Below, one piece after another: positions 11,255-25,000 of a DNA stretch of 64,000 bases (the first letter of the stretch is position 1; each line of letters begins with the position of its first letter). Source of the stretch: Calliopsis andreniformis (lineage: Eukaryota; Arthropoda; Insecta; Hymenoptera; Andrenidae); NCBI RefSeq assembly GCF_051401765.1, contig NW_027480423.1:19344001-19408000 (forward strand), in the 5' to 3' direction. The notes beneath the pieces were generated by a model. It saw only the letters and a program-made list of their open reading frames with translations, made no database searches and had not been told where the DNA came from. The position numbers and the translations under genes are program-made.

Positions 11255-12927
11255 CTAGGCGTCACTCTAGTGCGTTGCTCCACCACATCTAATAGCTACG
11301 GTCTTAGACGTCAACGACAGAAGCATAAAATACAATAATGATGCAACAGCTTTTCCTACGTATAAAACGAATAATTGCAACCAGTGTGAAAGTTATTGTC
11401 ATTTCTACTTTCCGGGCAACCTAGGCTTCACCCTAGGGCGTTGCTCCACCAGATCGAATAGCTAGGGCCTTAGAAGTCAACGCCAGAAGCATGAAATACA
11501 ATATAAATACAACAGTTTTTCCATCGTATAAAACGTATAATTGCTACCGGTGTGAAAGTTATGGTCATTTCAACGTTCCGGGCAACCTAGGCTTCACTCT
11601 AGGGCGTTGATCCAACAGATTGAATAGTTAGGGCCTTAGAAGTCAGCACCCGAAGCATAAAATACAATATAAATCTAACAGTTTTTCCATCATATAACTG
11701 GAATAATTGCAACCCGTGAGAAAGTGATGGTCATTTGTACGTTCCAGGCAACCTAGGCTTCACTCTAGGGCGTTGTACCACCAGATCGAATTGGTGGGGC
11801 CTAAGAAGTCAACGCCAGAAGCATAAGATACAATATAAATATAACAGTTTTTCCATCGTATAGAACGAATAATAGCATCCAGTGTGGAAGTTATGGTCAT
11901 TTCTACGTTCCGGGCAACCTAGGCTTCACTCTAGGGCGTTGCTCCACCAGATCAAACAGTTAGTTCCTTAGAAGTCAACGCCCGAAGCATAAAATACCAA
12001 ATAAATAGAACAGTTTTTCCATAGTATAAAACGAATAATAGCAACCAGTGTGAAAGTTATGATCATTTCTACGTTCCGGCAACCTAGGCTTCACCCCAGG
12101 GCGTTGTTCCACCAGATCGAATAGTTAGGGCCTAAGAAGTGAACGCCAGCAGCATAAAATACAATATAAATACAACAGTTTTTCCATCATACAAAACGAA
12201 TAATTGCAACCAGTATGAAAACTATGGTCATTTCTACTTTACGGCCAACCTAGGCTACACAATAGGGCGTTGCTCTTACAGATTGAATAGTTAGGGCCTC
12301 AGAAGTCAACGCCAGAAGCATAAAACACAATATAAATACAACAGTCTTTCCATCGTATAGAACGAATAATAGCAACCAGTGTGAAAGTTATGGTCATTTC
12401 TACTTTCCGGGCAACCTAGGCTTCACGCCTAGGGCGTTGCTCCACCAGATCAAACAGTTAGGGCCTTAGAAGTCAACGCCCGAAGCATAAAATACAAAAT
12501 AAATAGAACAGCTTTTCCATCGTATAAAACGAATAATTGCAACCAGTGTGAAAGTAATGGGCATTTCTACCTTCCGAGCAACCTAGGCTTCACTCTAGGG
12601 CGTTGCTCCACCACATCGAATAGCTACGGCCTTAGAAGTCAACGCCAGAAGCATAAAATACAGTATAAATACAACAGTTTTTCCATTGTATAGCATGACC
12701 AATTGCAACCAGTGCGAAAGTAACGATCATTTCGACGCTTCGGGCATCCTAGACTTAACTCTGAGGGGTTGCTCCACCAGATCGAAGAGTTAGGGTCTAA
12801 GAAGTCAACACCGGAAGCATAAAATACAATATAAATACAACAGCTTTTCCATCGTAGAAAACGAATAATTGCAATCTGTGTGAATGTTATGGTCATATCT
12901 ACGTTCCGGGTAACCTTGGCTTCACTC
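11255..12927. repeat. 10-monomer cassette, copy 3
   Basis: Third copy of the cassette, 3,154 bases (19 monomers) after copy 2. The same markers appear in the same order, including the divergent GACTTAACTCTGAGG monomer near 12752. Private changes include CGTATAATTGC for CGAATAATTGC near 11535 and CAATCTGTGTGAATG near 12873. The last is shared in part with the 16.6 kb copy, which ties the two together. Confidence 0.87.
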
Positions 12928-14240
12928 TATGGCGTTCTTCCACCACATCGAATAGCTACGGCCTCAGAAGTCAACGCCTGAAGCATAGAATACAATAAAA
13001 ATACAACAGTCTTTCCATCCTATAACTGGAATAATTGCAACCCGTGTGAAAGTGATGGTCATTTGTACGTTCCAGGCAACCTAGGCTTCACTCTAGGGGG
13101 TTGTACCACCAGATCGAATTATTAGGGCCTAAGAAGTCAAAGCCAGAAGCATAAGATACAATATAAATATAACAGTTTTTCCATCGTATAGAACGAATAA
13201 TAGCATCCAGTGTGAAAGTTATGGTCATTTCTACGTTCCGGGCAACCTAGGCTTCACTCTAGGCGTTGCACCACCAGATCAAACAGTTAGTCCCTTAGAA
13301 GTCAACGCCCGAAGCATAAAATGCAAAATAAATAGAACAGTTTTTCCATAGTATAAAACGAATAATTGCAACCAGTGTGAAAGTTATGATCATTTCTACG
13401 TTCCGGCAACCTAAGCCTCACCCCAGGGCGTTGTTCCACCAGATCGAATAGTTAGGGCCTTAGAAGTCAACGCCAGAAGCATAAAATACAATATAAATAC
13501 AACAGTTTTTCCATCATACAAAACGAATAATTGCAGCCAGTATGAAAGCTATGGTCATTACTAATTTACGGGCAACCTAGGCTACACAATAGGGCGTTGC
13601 TCTTACAGATTGAATAGTTATGGCCTTAGAAGTCAACGCCAGAAGCATATATCACAATATAAATACAACAGTTTTTCCATCGTATAAAACGAATAATTGC
13701 AACCAGTATGAAAGTTAACGTCACTTCTACTTTCCGGGCAACCTAGGCTTCACCCTAGGGCGTTGCTCTAACAGATTGAATAGTTAGGGCCTTAGAAGTC
13801 AACGCCGGAAGCATAAAATGCAATAAAAATACAACAGTTTCTCCATCGTATAAAAGGATTAATTGCAACCAGTTTGAAAGTGATGGTCATTTCTACGTTC
13901 CGGGCTACCTAGGCTTCACTCTAGGGCTTTGCTCCACCAGATCGAATAGCTAGGGCCTTAGAAGTCAACGCCAGAAGCATATAATACAATATAAGTACAA
14001 CAGTTTTTCCATCGTATAAAATGAATAATTGCAAACATTGCGAAAGTAATGATCATTCCACGTTCCGGGCAACCTATGCGTCACTCTAGTGCGTTGCTCC
14101 ACCACATCTAATAGCTACGGCCTTAGACGTCAACGACAGAAGCATAAATTACAATAAAGATGCAACAGCTTTTCCATCGTATAAAACGAATAATTGCAAC
14201 CTGTGTGAAGGTTATGGTCATATCTACGTTCCGGGTAACC
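12540..14240. repeat. 24-mer register, copy 1
   Basis: About ten monomers repeated at 16521-18221 (offset 3,981, 24 monomers less 3 bases). It contains the divergent marker monomer, then CTATGGCGTTCTTCC with CTTTCCATCC, AATTATTAGGGCC, AAAGCCAGAAGC, a short CTCTAGGCGTTGCACC box lacking GG, CAACCTAAGCCTC, CATTACTAATTTACGGGC, CATATATCACAATAT, GGGCTACCTAGG, and GCAAACATTGCGAAAG. It ends where copy 1 reads GTAACCTATGC and copy 2 reads GTAACCTTGGC. It overlaps the right part of 10-mer cassette copy 3. Confidence 0.85.
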
Positions 14241-16520
14241 TATGCTTCACTCTAGGGCGTTGCTCCAACAGATTGAATATTTAGGGCCTTAGAAGTCAGC
14301 GCCCGAAGCATAAAATACAATATAAATATAACAGTTTTTCCATCATATAACAGGAATAATTGCAACCAGTTTGAAAGTGATGGTCATTTCTACGTTCCGG
14401 GCAATCTAGGCTTCACTCTAGGGCGTTGCTCCACCAGATGGAATAGTCAGTGCCTTAGAAGTCAACGCCAGAAGCATAAAATACAATACAAATATAACAG
14501 TTTTTCCATCATATAACAGGAATAATTGCAACCAGTTTGAAAGTGATGGTCATTTCTACGTTCCGGGCAACCTAGGCTTCACTCTAGGGCGTTGCTCCAC
14601 CAGATGGAATAGTTAGTGCCTTAGAAGTCAACGCCAGAAGCATAAAATACAATGTAAATACAACTGTTTTATCATCGTATAAAACGAATAATTGCTACCA
14701 GTATGGAAGTGATGGTCATTTCTACGTTCCGGCCAACCTAGGCCTCACTCTAGGGCGTTGTTCCACCAGATTGAATAGTTAGGGCCTATGAAATCAACGG
14801 CAGAAGCATAAAATACAATATAAATATAACAGTTTTTCCATCGTATAAAACGAATAATTTCAACCAGTGTGAATGTTATGGTCATTTCTACATTCCGAGC
14901 AACGTAGGCTTCACTCTAGGGCGTTGATCCACCAGATAGAATGGGTAGGGCCATAGAAGTCTACGCCCGAAGCATAAAATACAATAAATATACAAGGGTT
15001 TTTCCATCGTATATCAGGAATAATTGCACCCAGTGTGAAAGTGATGATCATTTATACGTTCCCGGCAACGTGGGCTTCACGGTAGGGCGTTGTTCCACCA
15101 GATCGAACACTTAGGGCCTAAGAAGTCACCACCTGAAGCATAAAATACAATATAAATATAACAGTTTTTCCATCGTATCAAACGAATAATAGCAATCAGT
15201 GTGAAAGTTATGGTCATTTCTAAGTTCCGGGCAACCTAGGCTTCACGCTAGGGCGTTGCTCCAACAGATTGAATAGTTAGGGCCTTAGAAGTCAACGCCC
15301 GAAGCATAAAATGCAATAAAAATGCAACAGTTTTTCCATCGTATAGAAGGATTAATTGCAGCCAGTTTGAAAGTTATGGTCATTTCTACGTACCGGGCAA
15401 CCTAGGCGTCCCTCTAGTGCGTTGCTCCACCACATCTAATAGCTACGGTCTTAGACGCCAACGACAGAAGCATAAAATACAATAAAGATGCAACAGCTTT
15501 TCCTACGTATAAAACGAATAATTGCAACCAGTGTGAAAGTTATTGTCATTTCTACTTTCCGGGCAACCTAGGATTCACCCTAGGGCGTTGCTCCACCAGA
15601 TCGAATAGCTAGGGCCTTAGAAGTCAACGCCAGAAGCATGAAATACAATATAAATACAACAGTTTCTCCATCGTATAAAACGAATAATTGCTACCGGTGT
15701 GAAAGTTATGGTCATTTCAACGTTCCGGGCAACCTAGGCTTCACCCTAGGGCGCTGCTCCAACAGATTGAATAGTTAGGGCCTTAGAAGTCAACGCCCGA
15801 AGCATAAAATGCAATAAAAATGCAACAGTTTTTCCATCGTATAAAAGGATTAATTGCAGCCAGTTTGAAAGTTATGGTCATTTCTACGTACCGGGCAACC
15901 TAGGCGTCACTCTAGTGCGTTGCTCCACCACATCTAATAGCTACGGTCTTAGACGCCAACGACAGAAGCATAAAATACAATAAAGATGCAACAGCTTTTC
16001 CTACGTATAAAACGAATAATTGCAACCAGTGTGAAAGTTATTGTCATTTCTACTTTCCGCGCAACCTAGGCTTCACCCTAGGGCGATGCTCCAACAGATT
16101 GAATAGTTAGGACCTTAGAAGTCAATGCCCGAAGCATAAAACACAATATAAATACAACAGTTTTTCCATCGTATAAATCGAATAATTGCAACCAGTATGA
16201 AAGTTAACGTCATTTCTACCTTCCGGGCAACCTAGGCTTCACCCTAGGGCGCTGCTCCAACAGATTGAATAGTTAGGGCCTTAGAAGTCAACGCCCGAAG
16301 CATAAAATACAAAATAAATAGAACAGTTTTTCCATTGTATAAAACGAATAATTGCAACCAGTATGAAAGTTATGGTCATTTCTACTTTCCGGGCAACCTA
16401 GGCTTCACCCTAGGGCGTTGCTTCAACAGAGTGAATAGTTAGGGCCTTAGAAGTCAACGCCCGAAGCATAAAATACAAAATAAATAGAACAGTTTTTCCA
16501 TTGTATAAAACGAATAATTG
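14241..16520. repeat. Monomers between the 24-mer register copies, with a 3-mer tandem duplication
   Basis: Begins with a TATTTAGGGCC and CAGCGCCCGAAGC monomer that recurs at about 19.42 and 21.24 kb, followed by the widely spread five-monomer block. From 15241 a 3-monomer unit (498 bases) is tandemly repeated: 15241-15738 and 15739-16236, both with GCAGCCAGTTTG, TACGTACCGGGC, CTCTAGTGCG and GACGCCAACGACAG. The unit start (CTCCAACAGATTGAATAG) appears a third time at 16237. No gene. Confidence 0.78.
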
Positions 16521-18221
16521 CAACCTGTGTGAAAGTAATGGGCATTTCTACCTTCCGGGCAACCTAGGCTTCACTCTAGGGCGTTGCTCCACCACATCGA
16601 ATAGCTACGGCCTTAGAAGTCAACGCCAGAAGCATAAAATACAGTATAAATACAACAGTTTTTCCATTGTATAGCATGACCAATTGCAACCAGTGCGAAA
16701 GTAACGATCATTTCGACGCTTCGGGCATCCTAGACTTAACTCTGAGGGGTTGCTCCACCAGATCGAAGAGTTAGGGTCTAAGAAGTCAACACCGGAAGCA
16801 TAAAATACAATATAAATACAACAGCTTTTCCATCGTAGAAAACGAATAATTGCAATCTCTGTGAATGTTATGGTCATATCTACGTTCCGGGTAACCTTGG
16901 CTTCACTCTATGGCGTTCTTCCACCACATCGAATAGCTACGGCCTCAGAAGTCAACGCCTGAAGCATAGAATACAATAAAAATACAACAGTCTTTCCATC
17001 CTATAACTGGAATAATTGCAACCCGTGTGAAAGTGATGGTCATTTGTACGTTCCAGGCAACCTAGTCTTCACTCTAGGGCGTTGTACCACCAGATCGAAT
17101 TATTAGGGCCTAGGAAGTCAAAGCCAGAAGCATAAGATACAATATAAATATAACAGTTTTTCCATCGTATAGAACGAATAATAGCATCCAGTGTGAAAGT
17201 TATGGTCATTTCTACGTTCCGGGCAACCTAGGCTTCACTCTAGGCGTTGCACCACCAGATCAAACAGTTAGTCCCTTAGAAGTCAACGCCCGAAAAATAA
17301 AATGCAAAATAAATAGAACAGTTATTCCATAGTATAAAACGAATAATTGCAACCAGTGTGAAAGTTATGATCATTTCTACGTTCCGGCAACCTAAGCCTC
17401 TCCCCAGGGCGTTGTTCCACCAGATCGAATAGTTAGGGCCTTAGAAGTCAACGCCAGAAGCATAAAATACAATATAAATACAACAGTTTTTCCATCATAC
17501 AAAACGAATAATTGCAGCCAGTATGAAAGCTATGGTCATTACTAATTTACGGGCAACCTAGGCTACACAATAGGGCGTTGCTCTTACAGATTGAATAGTT
17601 ATGGCCTTAGAAGTCAACGCCAGAAGCATATATCACAATATAAATACAACAGTTTTTCCATCGTATAAAACGAATAATTGCAACCAGTATGAAAGTTAAC
17701 GTCACTTCTACTTTCCGGTCAACCTAGGCTTCACCCTAGGGCGTTGCTCTAACAGATTGAATAGTTAGGGCCTTAGAAGTCAACGCCGGAAGCATAAAAT
17801 GCAATAAAAATACAACAGTTTCTCCGTCGTATAAAAGGATTAATTGCAACCAGTTTGAAAGTGATGGTCATTTCTACGTTCCGGGCTACCTAGGCTTCAC
17901 TCTAGGGCTTTGCTCCACCAGATCGAATAGCTAGGGCCTTAGAAGTCAACGCCAGAAGCATATAATACAATATAAGTACAACAGTTTTTCCATCGTATAA
18001 AATGAATAATTGCAAACATTGCGAAAGTAATGGTCATTCCACGTTCCGGGCAACCTAGGCGTCACTCTAGTGCGTTGCTCCACCACATCTAATAGCTACG
18101 GCCTTAGACGTCAACGACAGAAGCATAAATTACAATAAAGATGCAACAGCTTTTCCATCGTATAAAACGAATAATTGCAACCTGTGTGAAGGTTATGGTC
18201 ATATCTACGTTCCGGGTAACC
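16521..18221. repeat. 24-mer register, copy 2
   Basis: Partner of 12540-14240 with the same order of rare variants, including the two-base-shorter CTCTAGGCGTTGCACC box and AATTATTAGGGCC. Private changes include CCGAAAAATAAAATGC and CAGTTATTCC near 17290-17330. To its right the array joins the block also seen at 9774-10380. Confidence 0.85.
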
Positions 18222-18383
18222 TTGGCTTCACTGTAGGGTGTTGCTCCACCAGATCGAATAGGTAGGGCCATAGAAGTCTACGCCGGAAGCATAAAATACA
18301 ATAAATATACAAGAGTTTTTCCATCGTATAACAGGATTAATTGCAACCAGTTTGAAAGTGATGGTCATTTCTCCTCTCCGGGC

Positions 18384-20209
18384 AACCTAGGCTTCACTCT
18401 AGAGCGTTGCTCAACTAGATCGAATAGCTAGGGCCTTAGAAGTCAACGCCAGAAGCATAAAATACAATGTAAATACAACAGTTTTTCCATTGTATAAAAC
18501 GAATAATTGCAACCAGTATGAAACCTATGGGCATTTTTACTTTCCGAGCAACCTAGGCTTCACCCTAGGCCGTTGCTCCAACAGGTTGAATAGTCAGGGC
18601 CTTAGTAGTCAACGCCCGAAGCATAAAATGCAATAAAAATACAACAGTGTTCCCATCATATAATAGGAATAATTGCAACCAGTTTGAAAGTGATTGCCAA
18701 TTCTACGTTCCGCGCAACCTAGGCTTCACTCCAGGGCGTTGCTCCACCAGATCGAATAGTTACGGCCTAAGAAGTCAACGTCAGAAGCATAAGATACGAT
18801 ATAAATACAACAGCTTTTCCATCGTATAAAACGAATAATTGCAACCAGTGTGAAAGTAATGGTCATTTCTACGTTCCGAGCACCCTAGACGTCACACTAG
18901 GGCGTTCCTCCACCACATCTAATAGCTACGGCCTTAGAAGCCAACGCCCGAGGCATAAAATACAATATAAATACAACAGCCTTTACACCGTATAAAACGA
19001 ATAATTGCAACCTGTGTGAAGTTTATGGTCATATCTACGTTCCGGGCAACCTAGGCTTCACTGTAGGGCGTTGCTCCACCAGATCGAAGTGTTAGGGCCT
19101 AAGAAGTCAACGCCCGAAGCGTAAAATACGATATAAATACAACAGCTTTTCCATCGTATTAAATGAATAATTGCAAACAGTGTGAAAGTAGTGGTCATTT
19201 CTACGTTCCGAGCATCCTAGGCTTCACTCTAGGGCGGTGCTCCACCAGATCGAATAGCTAGGGCCTTAGAAGTCAACGCCAGAAGCATGAAATACAATAT
19301 AAATACAACAGTTTTTCCATCGTATAAAACGAATAATTGCAACCAGTATGAGACTTATGGTCATTTCTACATTCCGAGCAACCTATGCTTCACTCTAGGG
19401 CGTTGGTCCAACAGATTGAATATTTAGGGCCTTAGAAGTCAGCGCCCGAAGCATAAAATACAATATAAATATAACAGTTTTTCCATCATATAACAGGAAT
19501 AATTGCAACCAGTTTGAAAGTGATGGTCATTTCTACGTTCCGGGCAACCTAGGCTTCACTCTAGGGCGTTGCTCCACCAGATGCAATAGTTAGTGCCTTA
19601 GAAGTCAACGCCAGAAGCATAAAATACAATACAAATATAACAGTTTTTCCATCATATAACAGGAATAATTGCAACCAGTTTGAAAGTGATGGTCGTTTCT
19701 ACGTTCCGGGCAACCTAGGCTTCACTCTAGGGCGTTGCTCCACCAGATGGAATAGTTAGTGCCTTAGAAGTCAACGCCAGAAGCATAAAATACAATGTAA
19801 ATACAACTGTTTTATCATCGTATAAAACGAATAATTGCTACCAGTATGGAAGTGATGGTCATTTCTACGTTCCGGCCAACCTAGGCCTCACTCTAGGGCG
19901 TTGTTCCACCAGATTGAATAGTTAGGGCCTATGAAATCAACGGCAGAAGCATAAAATACAATATAAATATAACAGTTTTTCCATCGTATAAAACGAATAA
20001 TTTCAACCAGTGTGAATGTTATGGTCATTTCTACATTCCGAGCAACGTAGGCTTCACTCTAGGGCGTTGATCCACCAGATAGAATAGGTAGGGCCATAGA
20101 AGTCTACGCCCGAAGCATAAAATACAATAAATATACAAGGGTTTTTCCATCGTATATCAGGAATAATTGCACCCAGTGTGAAAGTGATGATCATTTATAC
20201 GTTCCCGGC
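18384..20209. repeat. 11-monomer tandem duplication, copy 1
   Basis: Exactly 1,826 bases (11 x 166), repeated head-to-tail at 20210-22035. It runs from the CAACCTAGG box of a monomer with CTCTAGAGCGTTGCTCAAC to the GTTCCCGG of a CGTATATCAGG monomer. Before copy 1 the sequence reads CTCTCCGGGC, and after copy 2 it reads CAACGTAGG, so the edges are well bounded. Inside are the TATAATAGG, CCCGAGGCATAAAATAC, CAGCCTTTACACCG, GGCGGTGCTCC, TATTTAGGGCC and five-monomer-block subtypes. By eye the copies differ at only a handful of bases. Confidence 0.92.
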
Positions 20210-22035
20210 AACCTAGGCTTCACTCTAGAGCGTTGCTCAACTAGATCGAATAGCTAGGGCCTTAGAAGTCAACGCCAGAAGCATAAAATACAATGTAAAT
20301 ACAACAGTTTTTCCATTGTATAAAACGAATAATTGCAACCAGTATGAAACCTATGGGCATTTTTACTTTCCGAGCAACCTAGGCTTCACCCTAGGCCGTT
20401 GCTCCAACAGGTTGAATAGTCAGGGCCTTAGAAGTCAACGCCCGAAGCATAAAATGCAATAAAAATACAACAGTGTTCCCATCATATAATAGGAATAATT
20501 GCAACCAGTTTGAAAGTGATTGCCAATTCTACGTTCCGCGCAACCTAGGCTTCACTCCAGGGCGTTGCTCCACCAGATCGAATAGTTACGGCCTAAGAAG
20601 TCAACGTCAGAAGCATAAGATACGATATAAATACAACAGCTTTTCCATCGTATAAAACGAATAATTGCAACCAGTGTGAAAGTAATGGTCATTTCTACGT
20701 TCCGAGCACCCTAGGCGTCACACTAGGGCGTTCCTCCACCACATCTAATAGCTACGGCCTTAGAAGCCAACGCCCGAGGCATAAAATACAATATAAATAC
20801 AACAGCCTTTACACCGTATAAAACGAATAATTGCAACCTGTGTGAAGTTTATGGTCATATCTACGTTCCGGGCAACCTAGGCTTCACTGTAGGGCGTTGC
20901 TCCACCAGATCGAAGTGTTAGGGCCTAAGAAGTCAACGCCCGAAGCGTAAAATACGATATAAATACAACAGCTTTTCCATCGTATTAAATGAATAATTGC
21001 AAACAGTGTGAAAGTAGTGGTCATTTCTACGTTCCGAGCATCCTAGGCTTCACTCTAGGGCGGTGCTCCACCAGATCGAATAGCTAGGGCCTTAGAAGTC
21101 AACGCCAGAAGCATGAAATACAATATAAATACAACAGTTTTTCCATCGTATAAAACGAATAATTGCAACCAGTATGAGACTTATGGTCATTTCTACATTC
21201 CGAGCAACCTATGCTTCACTCTAGGGCGTTGGTCCAACAGATTGAATATTTAGGGCCTTAGAAGTCAGCGCCCGAAGCATAAAATACAATATAAATATAA
21301 CAGTTTTTCCATCATATAACAGGAATAATTGCAACCAGTTTGAAAGTGATGGTCATTTCTACGTTCCGGGCAACCTAGGCTTCACTCTAGGGCGTTGCTC
21401 CACCAGATGGAATAGTTAGTGCCTTAGAAGTCAACGCCAGAAGGATAAAATACAATACAAATATAACAGTTTTTCCATCATATAACAGGAATAATTGCAA
21501 CCAGTTTGAAAGTGATGGTCATTTCTACGTTCCGGGCAACCTAGGCTTCACTCTAGGGCGTTGCTCCACCAGATGGAATAGTTAGTGCCTTAGAAGTCAA
21601 CGCCAGAAGCATAAAATACAATGTAAATACAACTGTTTTATCATCGTATAAAACGAATAATTGCTACCAGTATGGAAGTGATGGTCATTTCTACGTTCCG
21701 GCCAACCTAGGCCTCACTCTAGGGCGTTGTTCCACCAGATTGAATAGTTAGGGCCTATGAAATCAACGGCAGAAGCATAAAATACAATATAAATATAACA
21801 GTTTTTCCATCGTATAAAACGAATAATTTCAACCAGTGTGAATGTTATGGTCATTTCTACATTCCGAGCAACGTAGGCTTCACTCTAGGGCGTTGATCCA
21901 CCAGATAGAATAGGTAGGGCCATAGAAGTCTACGCCCGAAGCATAAAATACAATAAATATACAAGGGTTTTTCCATCGTATATCAGGAATAATTGCACCC
22001 AGTGTGAAAGTGATGATCATTTATACGTTCCCGGC
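20210..22035. repeat. 11-monomer tandem duplication, copy 2
   Basis: Second copy of 18384-20209 with a clean head-to-tail junction at about 20210, inside GTTCCCGGCAACCTAGG. Differences seen include CCTAGGCGTCAC for CCTAGACGTCAC near 20712, GATGGAATAG for GATGCAATAG near 21408, and AAGGATAAAATAC for AAGCATAAAATAC near 21443. Its right third also forms the start of the 10-mer tandem array. Confidence 0.92.
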
Positions 22036-25000
22036 AACGTAGGCTTCACGGTAGGGCGTTGTTCCACCAGATCGAACACTTAGGGCCTAAGAAGTCACCA
22101 CCTGAAGCATAAAATACAATATAAATATAACAGTTTTTCCATCGTATCAAACGAATAATAGCAATCAGTGTGAAAGTTATGGTCATTTCTAAGTTCCGGG
22201 CAACCTAGGCTTCACGCTAGGGCGTTGCTCCAACAGATTGAATAGTTAGGGCCTTAGAAGTCAACGCCCGAAGCATAAAATGCAATAAAAATGCAACAGT
22301 TTTTCCATCGTATAAAAGGATTAATTGCAACCAGTTTGAAAGTTATGGTCATTTCTACGTTCCGGGCAACCTAGGCTTCACGCCTAGGGCGTTGCTCCAC
22401 CAGATCAAACAGTTAGGGCCTTAGAAGTCAACGCCTGAAGCATAAAATACAAAATAAATAGAACAGCTTTTCCATCGTATAAAACAAATAATTGCAACCA
22501 GTGTGAAAGTAATGGGCATTTCTACCTTCCGGGCAACCTAGGCTTCACTCTAGGGCGTTGCTCCACCACATCGAATAGCTACGGCCTTAGAAGTCAACGC
22601 CAGAAGCATAAAATACAGTATAAATACAACAGTTTTTCCATTGTATAGCATGACCAATTGCAACCAGTGCGAAAGTAACGATCATTTCGACGCTTCGGGC
22701 ATCCTAGACTTAACTCTGAGGGGTTGCTCCACCAGATCGAAGAGTTAGGGTCTAAGAAGTCAACACCGGAAACATAAAATACAATATAAATACAACAGCT
22801 TTTCCATCGTAGAAAACGAATAATTGCAACCTGTGTGAAGGTTATGGTCATATCTACGTTCCGGGTAACCTTGGCTTCACTCTATGGCGTTCTTCCACCA
22901 CATCGAATAGCTACGGCCTCAGAAGTCAACGCCTGAAGCATAGAATACAATAAATATACAAGAGTTCTTCCATCATATAACAGGAATATTTGCAACCAGT
23001 TTGAAAGTGATGGTAATTGCTACGTTCCGGGCAACTTAGGCTTCACTCTAGGGCGTTGCTCCACCAGACCGAATAGTTAGTGCCTTAGAAGTCAACGCCA
23101 GAAGCATAAAATACAATACAAATATAACAGTTTTTCCATCATATAACAGGAATAATTGCAACCAGTTTGAAAGTGATGGTCATTTCTACGTTCCGGGCAA
23201 CCTAGGCTTCACTCTAGGGCGTTGCTCCACCAGATGGAATAGTTAGTGCCTTAGAAGTCAACGCCAGAAGCATAAAATACAATGTAAATACAACTGTTTT
23301 ATCATCGTATAAAACGAATAATTGCTACCAGTATGGAAGTGATGGTCATTTCTACGTTCCGGCCAACCTAGGCCTCACTCTAGGGCGTTGTTCCACCAGA
23401 TTGAATAGTTAGGGCCTATGAAATCAACGGCAGAAGCATAAAATACAATATAAATATAACAGTTTTTCCATCGTATAAAACGAATAATTTCAACCAGTGT
23501 GAATGTTATGGTCATTTCTACATTCCGAGCAACGTAGGCTTCACTCTAGGGCGTTGATCCACCAGATAGAATAGGTAGGGCCATAGAAGTCTACGCCCGA
23601 AGCATAAAATACAATAAATATACAAGGGTTTTTCCATCGTATATCAGGAATAATTGCACCCAGTGTGAAAGTGATGATCATTTATACGTTCCCGGCAACG
23701 TAGGCTTCACGGTAGGGCGTTGTTCCACCAGATCGAACACTTAGGGCCTAAGAAGTCACCACCTGAAGCATAAAATACAATATAAATATAACAGTTTTTC
23801 CATCGTATCAAACGAATAATAGCAATCAGTGTGAAAGTTATGGTCATTTCTAAGTTCCGGGCAACCTAGGCTTCACGCTAGGGCGTTGCTCCAACAGATT
23901 GAATAGTTAGGGCCTTAGAAGTCAACGCCCGAAGCATAAAATGCAATAAAAATGCAACAGTTTTTCCATCGTATAAAAGGATTAATTGCAACCAGTTTGA
24001 AAGTTATGGTCATTTCTACGTTCCGGGCAACCTAGGCTTCACGCCTAGGGCGTTGCTCCACCAGATCAAACAGTTAGGGCCTTAGATGTCAACGCCTGAA
24101 GCATAAAATACAAAATAAATAGAACAGCTTTTCCATCGTATAAAACGAATAATTGCAACCAGTGTGAAAGTAATGGGCATTTCTACCTTCCGGGCAACCT
24201 AGGCTTCACTCTAGGGCGTTGCTCCACCACATCGAATAGCTACGGCCTTAGAAGTCAACGCCAGAAGCATAAAATACAGTATAAATACAACAGTTTTTCC
24301 ATTGTATAGCATGACCAATTGCAACCAGTGCGAAAGTAACGATCATTTCGACGCTTCGGGCATCCTAGACTTAACTCTGAGGGGTTGCTCCACCAGATCG
24401 AAGAGTTACGGTCTAAGAAGTCAACACCGGAAACATAAAATACAATATAAATACAACAGCTTTTCCATCGTAGAAAACGAATAATTGCAACCTGTGTGAA
24501 GGTTATGGTCATATCTACGTTCCGGGTAACCTTGGCTTCACTCTATGGCGTTCTTCCACCACATCGAATAGCTACGGCCTCAGAAGTCAACGCCTGAAGC
24601 ATAGAATACAATAAATATACAAGAGTTCTTCCATCATATAACAGGAATATTTGCAACCAGTTTGAAAGTGATGGTCATTTCTACGTTCCGGGCAACCTAG
24701 GCTTCACTCTAGGGCGTTGCTCCACCAGATGGAATAGTTAGTGCCTTAGAAGTCAACGCCAGAAGCATAAAATACAATACAAATATAACAGTTTTTCCAT
24801 CATATAACAGGAATAATTGCAACCAGTTTGAAAGTGATGGTCATTTCTACGTTCCGGGCAACCTAGGCTTCACTCTAGGGCGTTGCTCCACCAGATGGAA
24901 TAGTTAGTGCCTTAGAAGTCAACGCCAGAAGCATAAAATACAATGTAAATACAACTGTTTTATCATCGTATAAAACGAATAATTGCTACCAGTATGGAAG

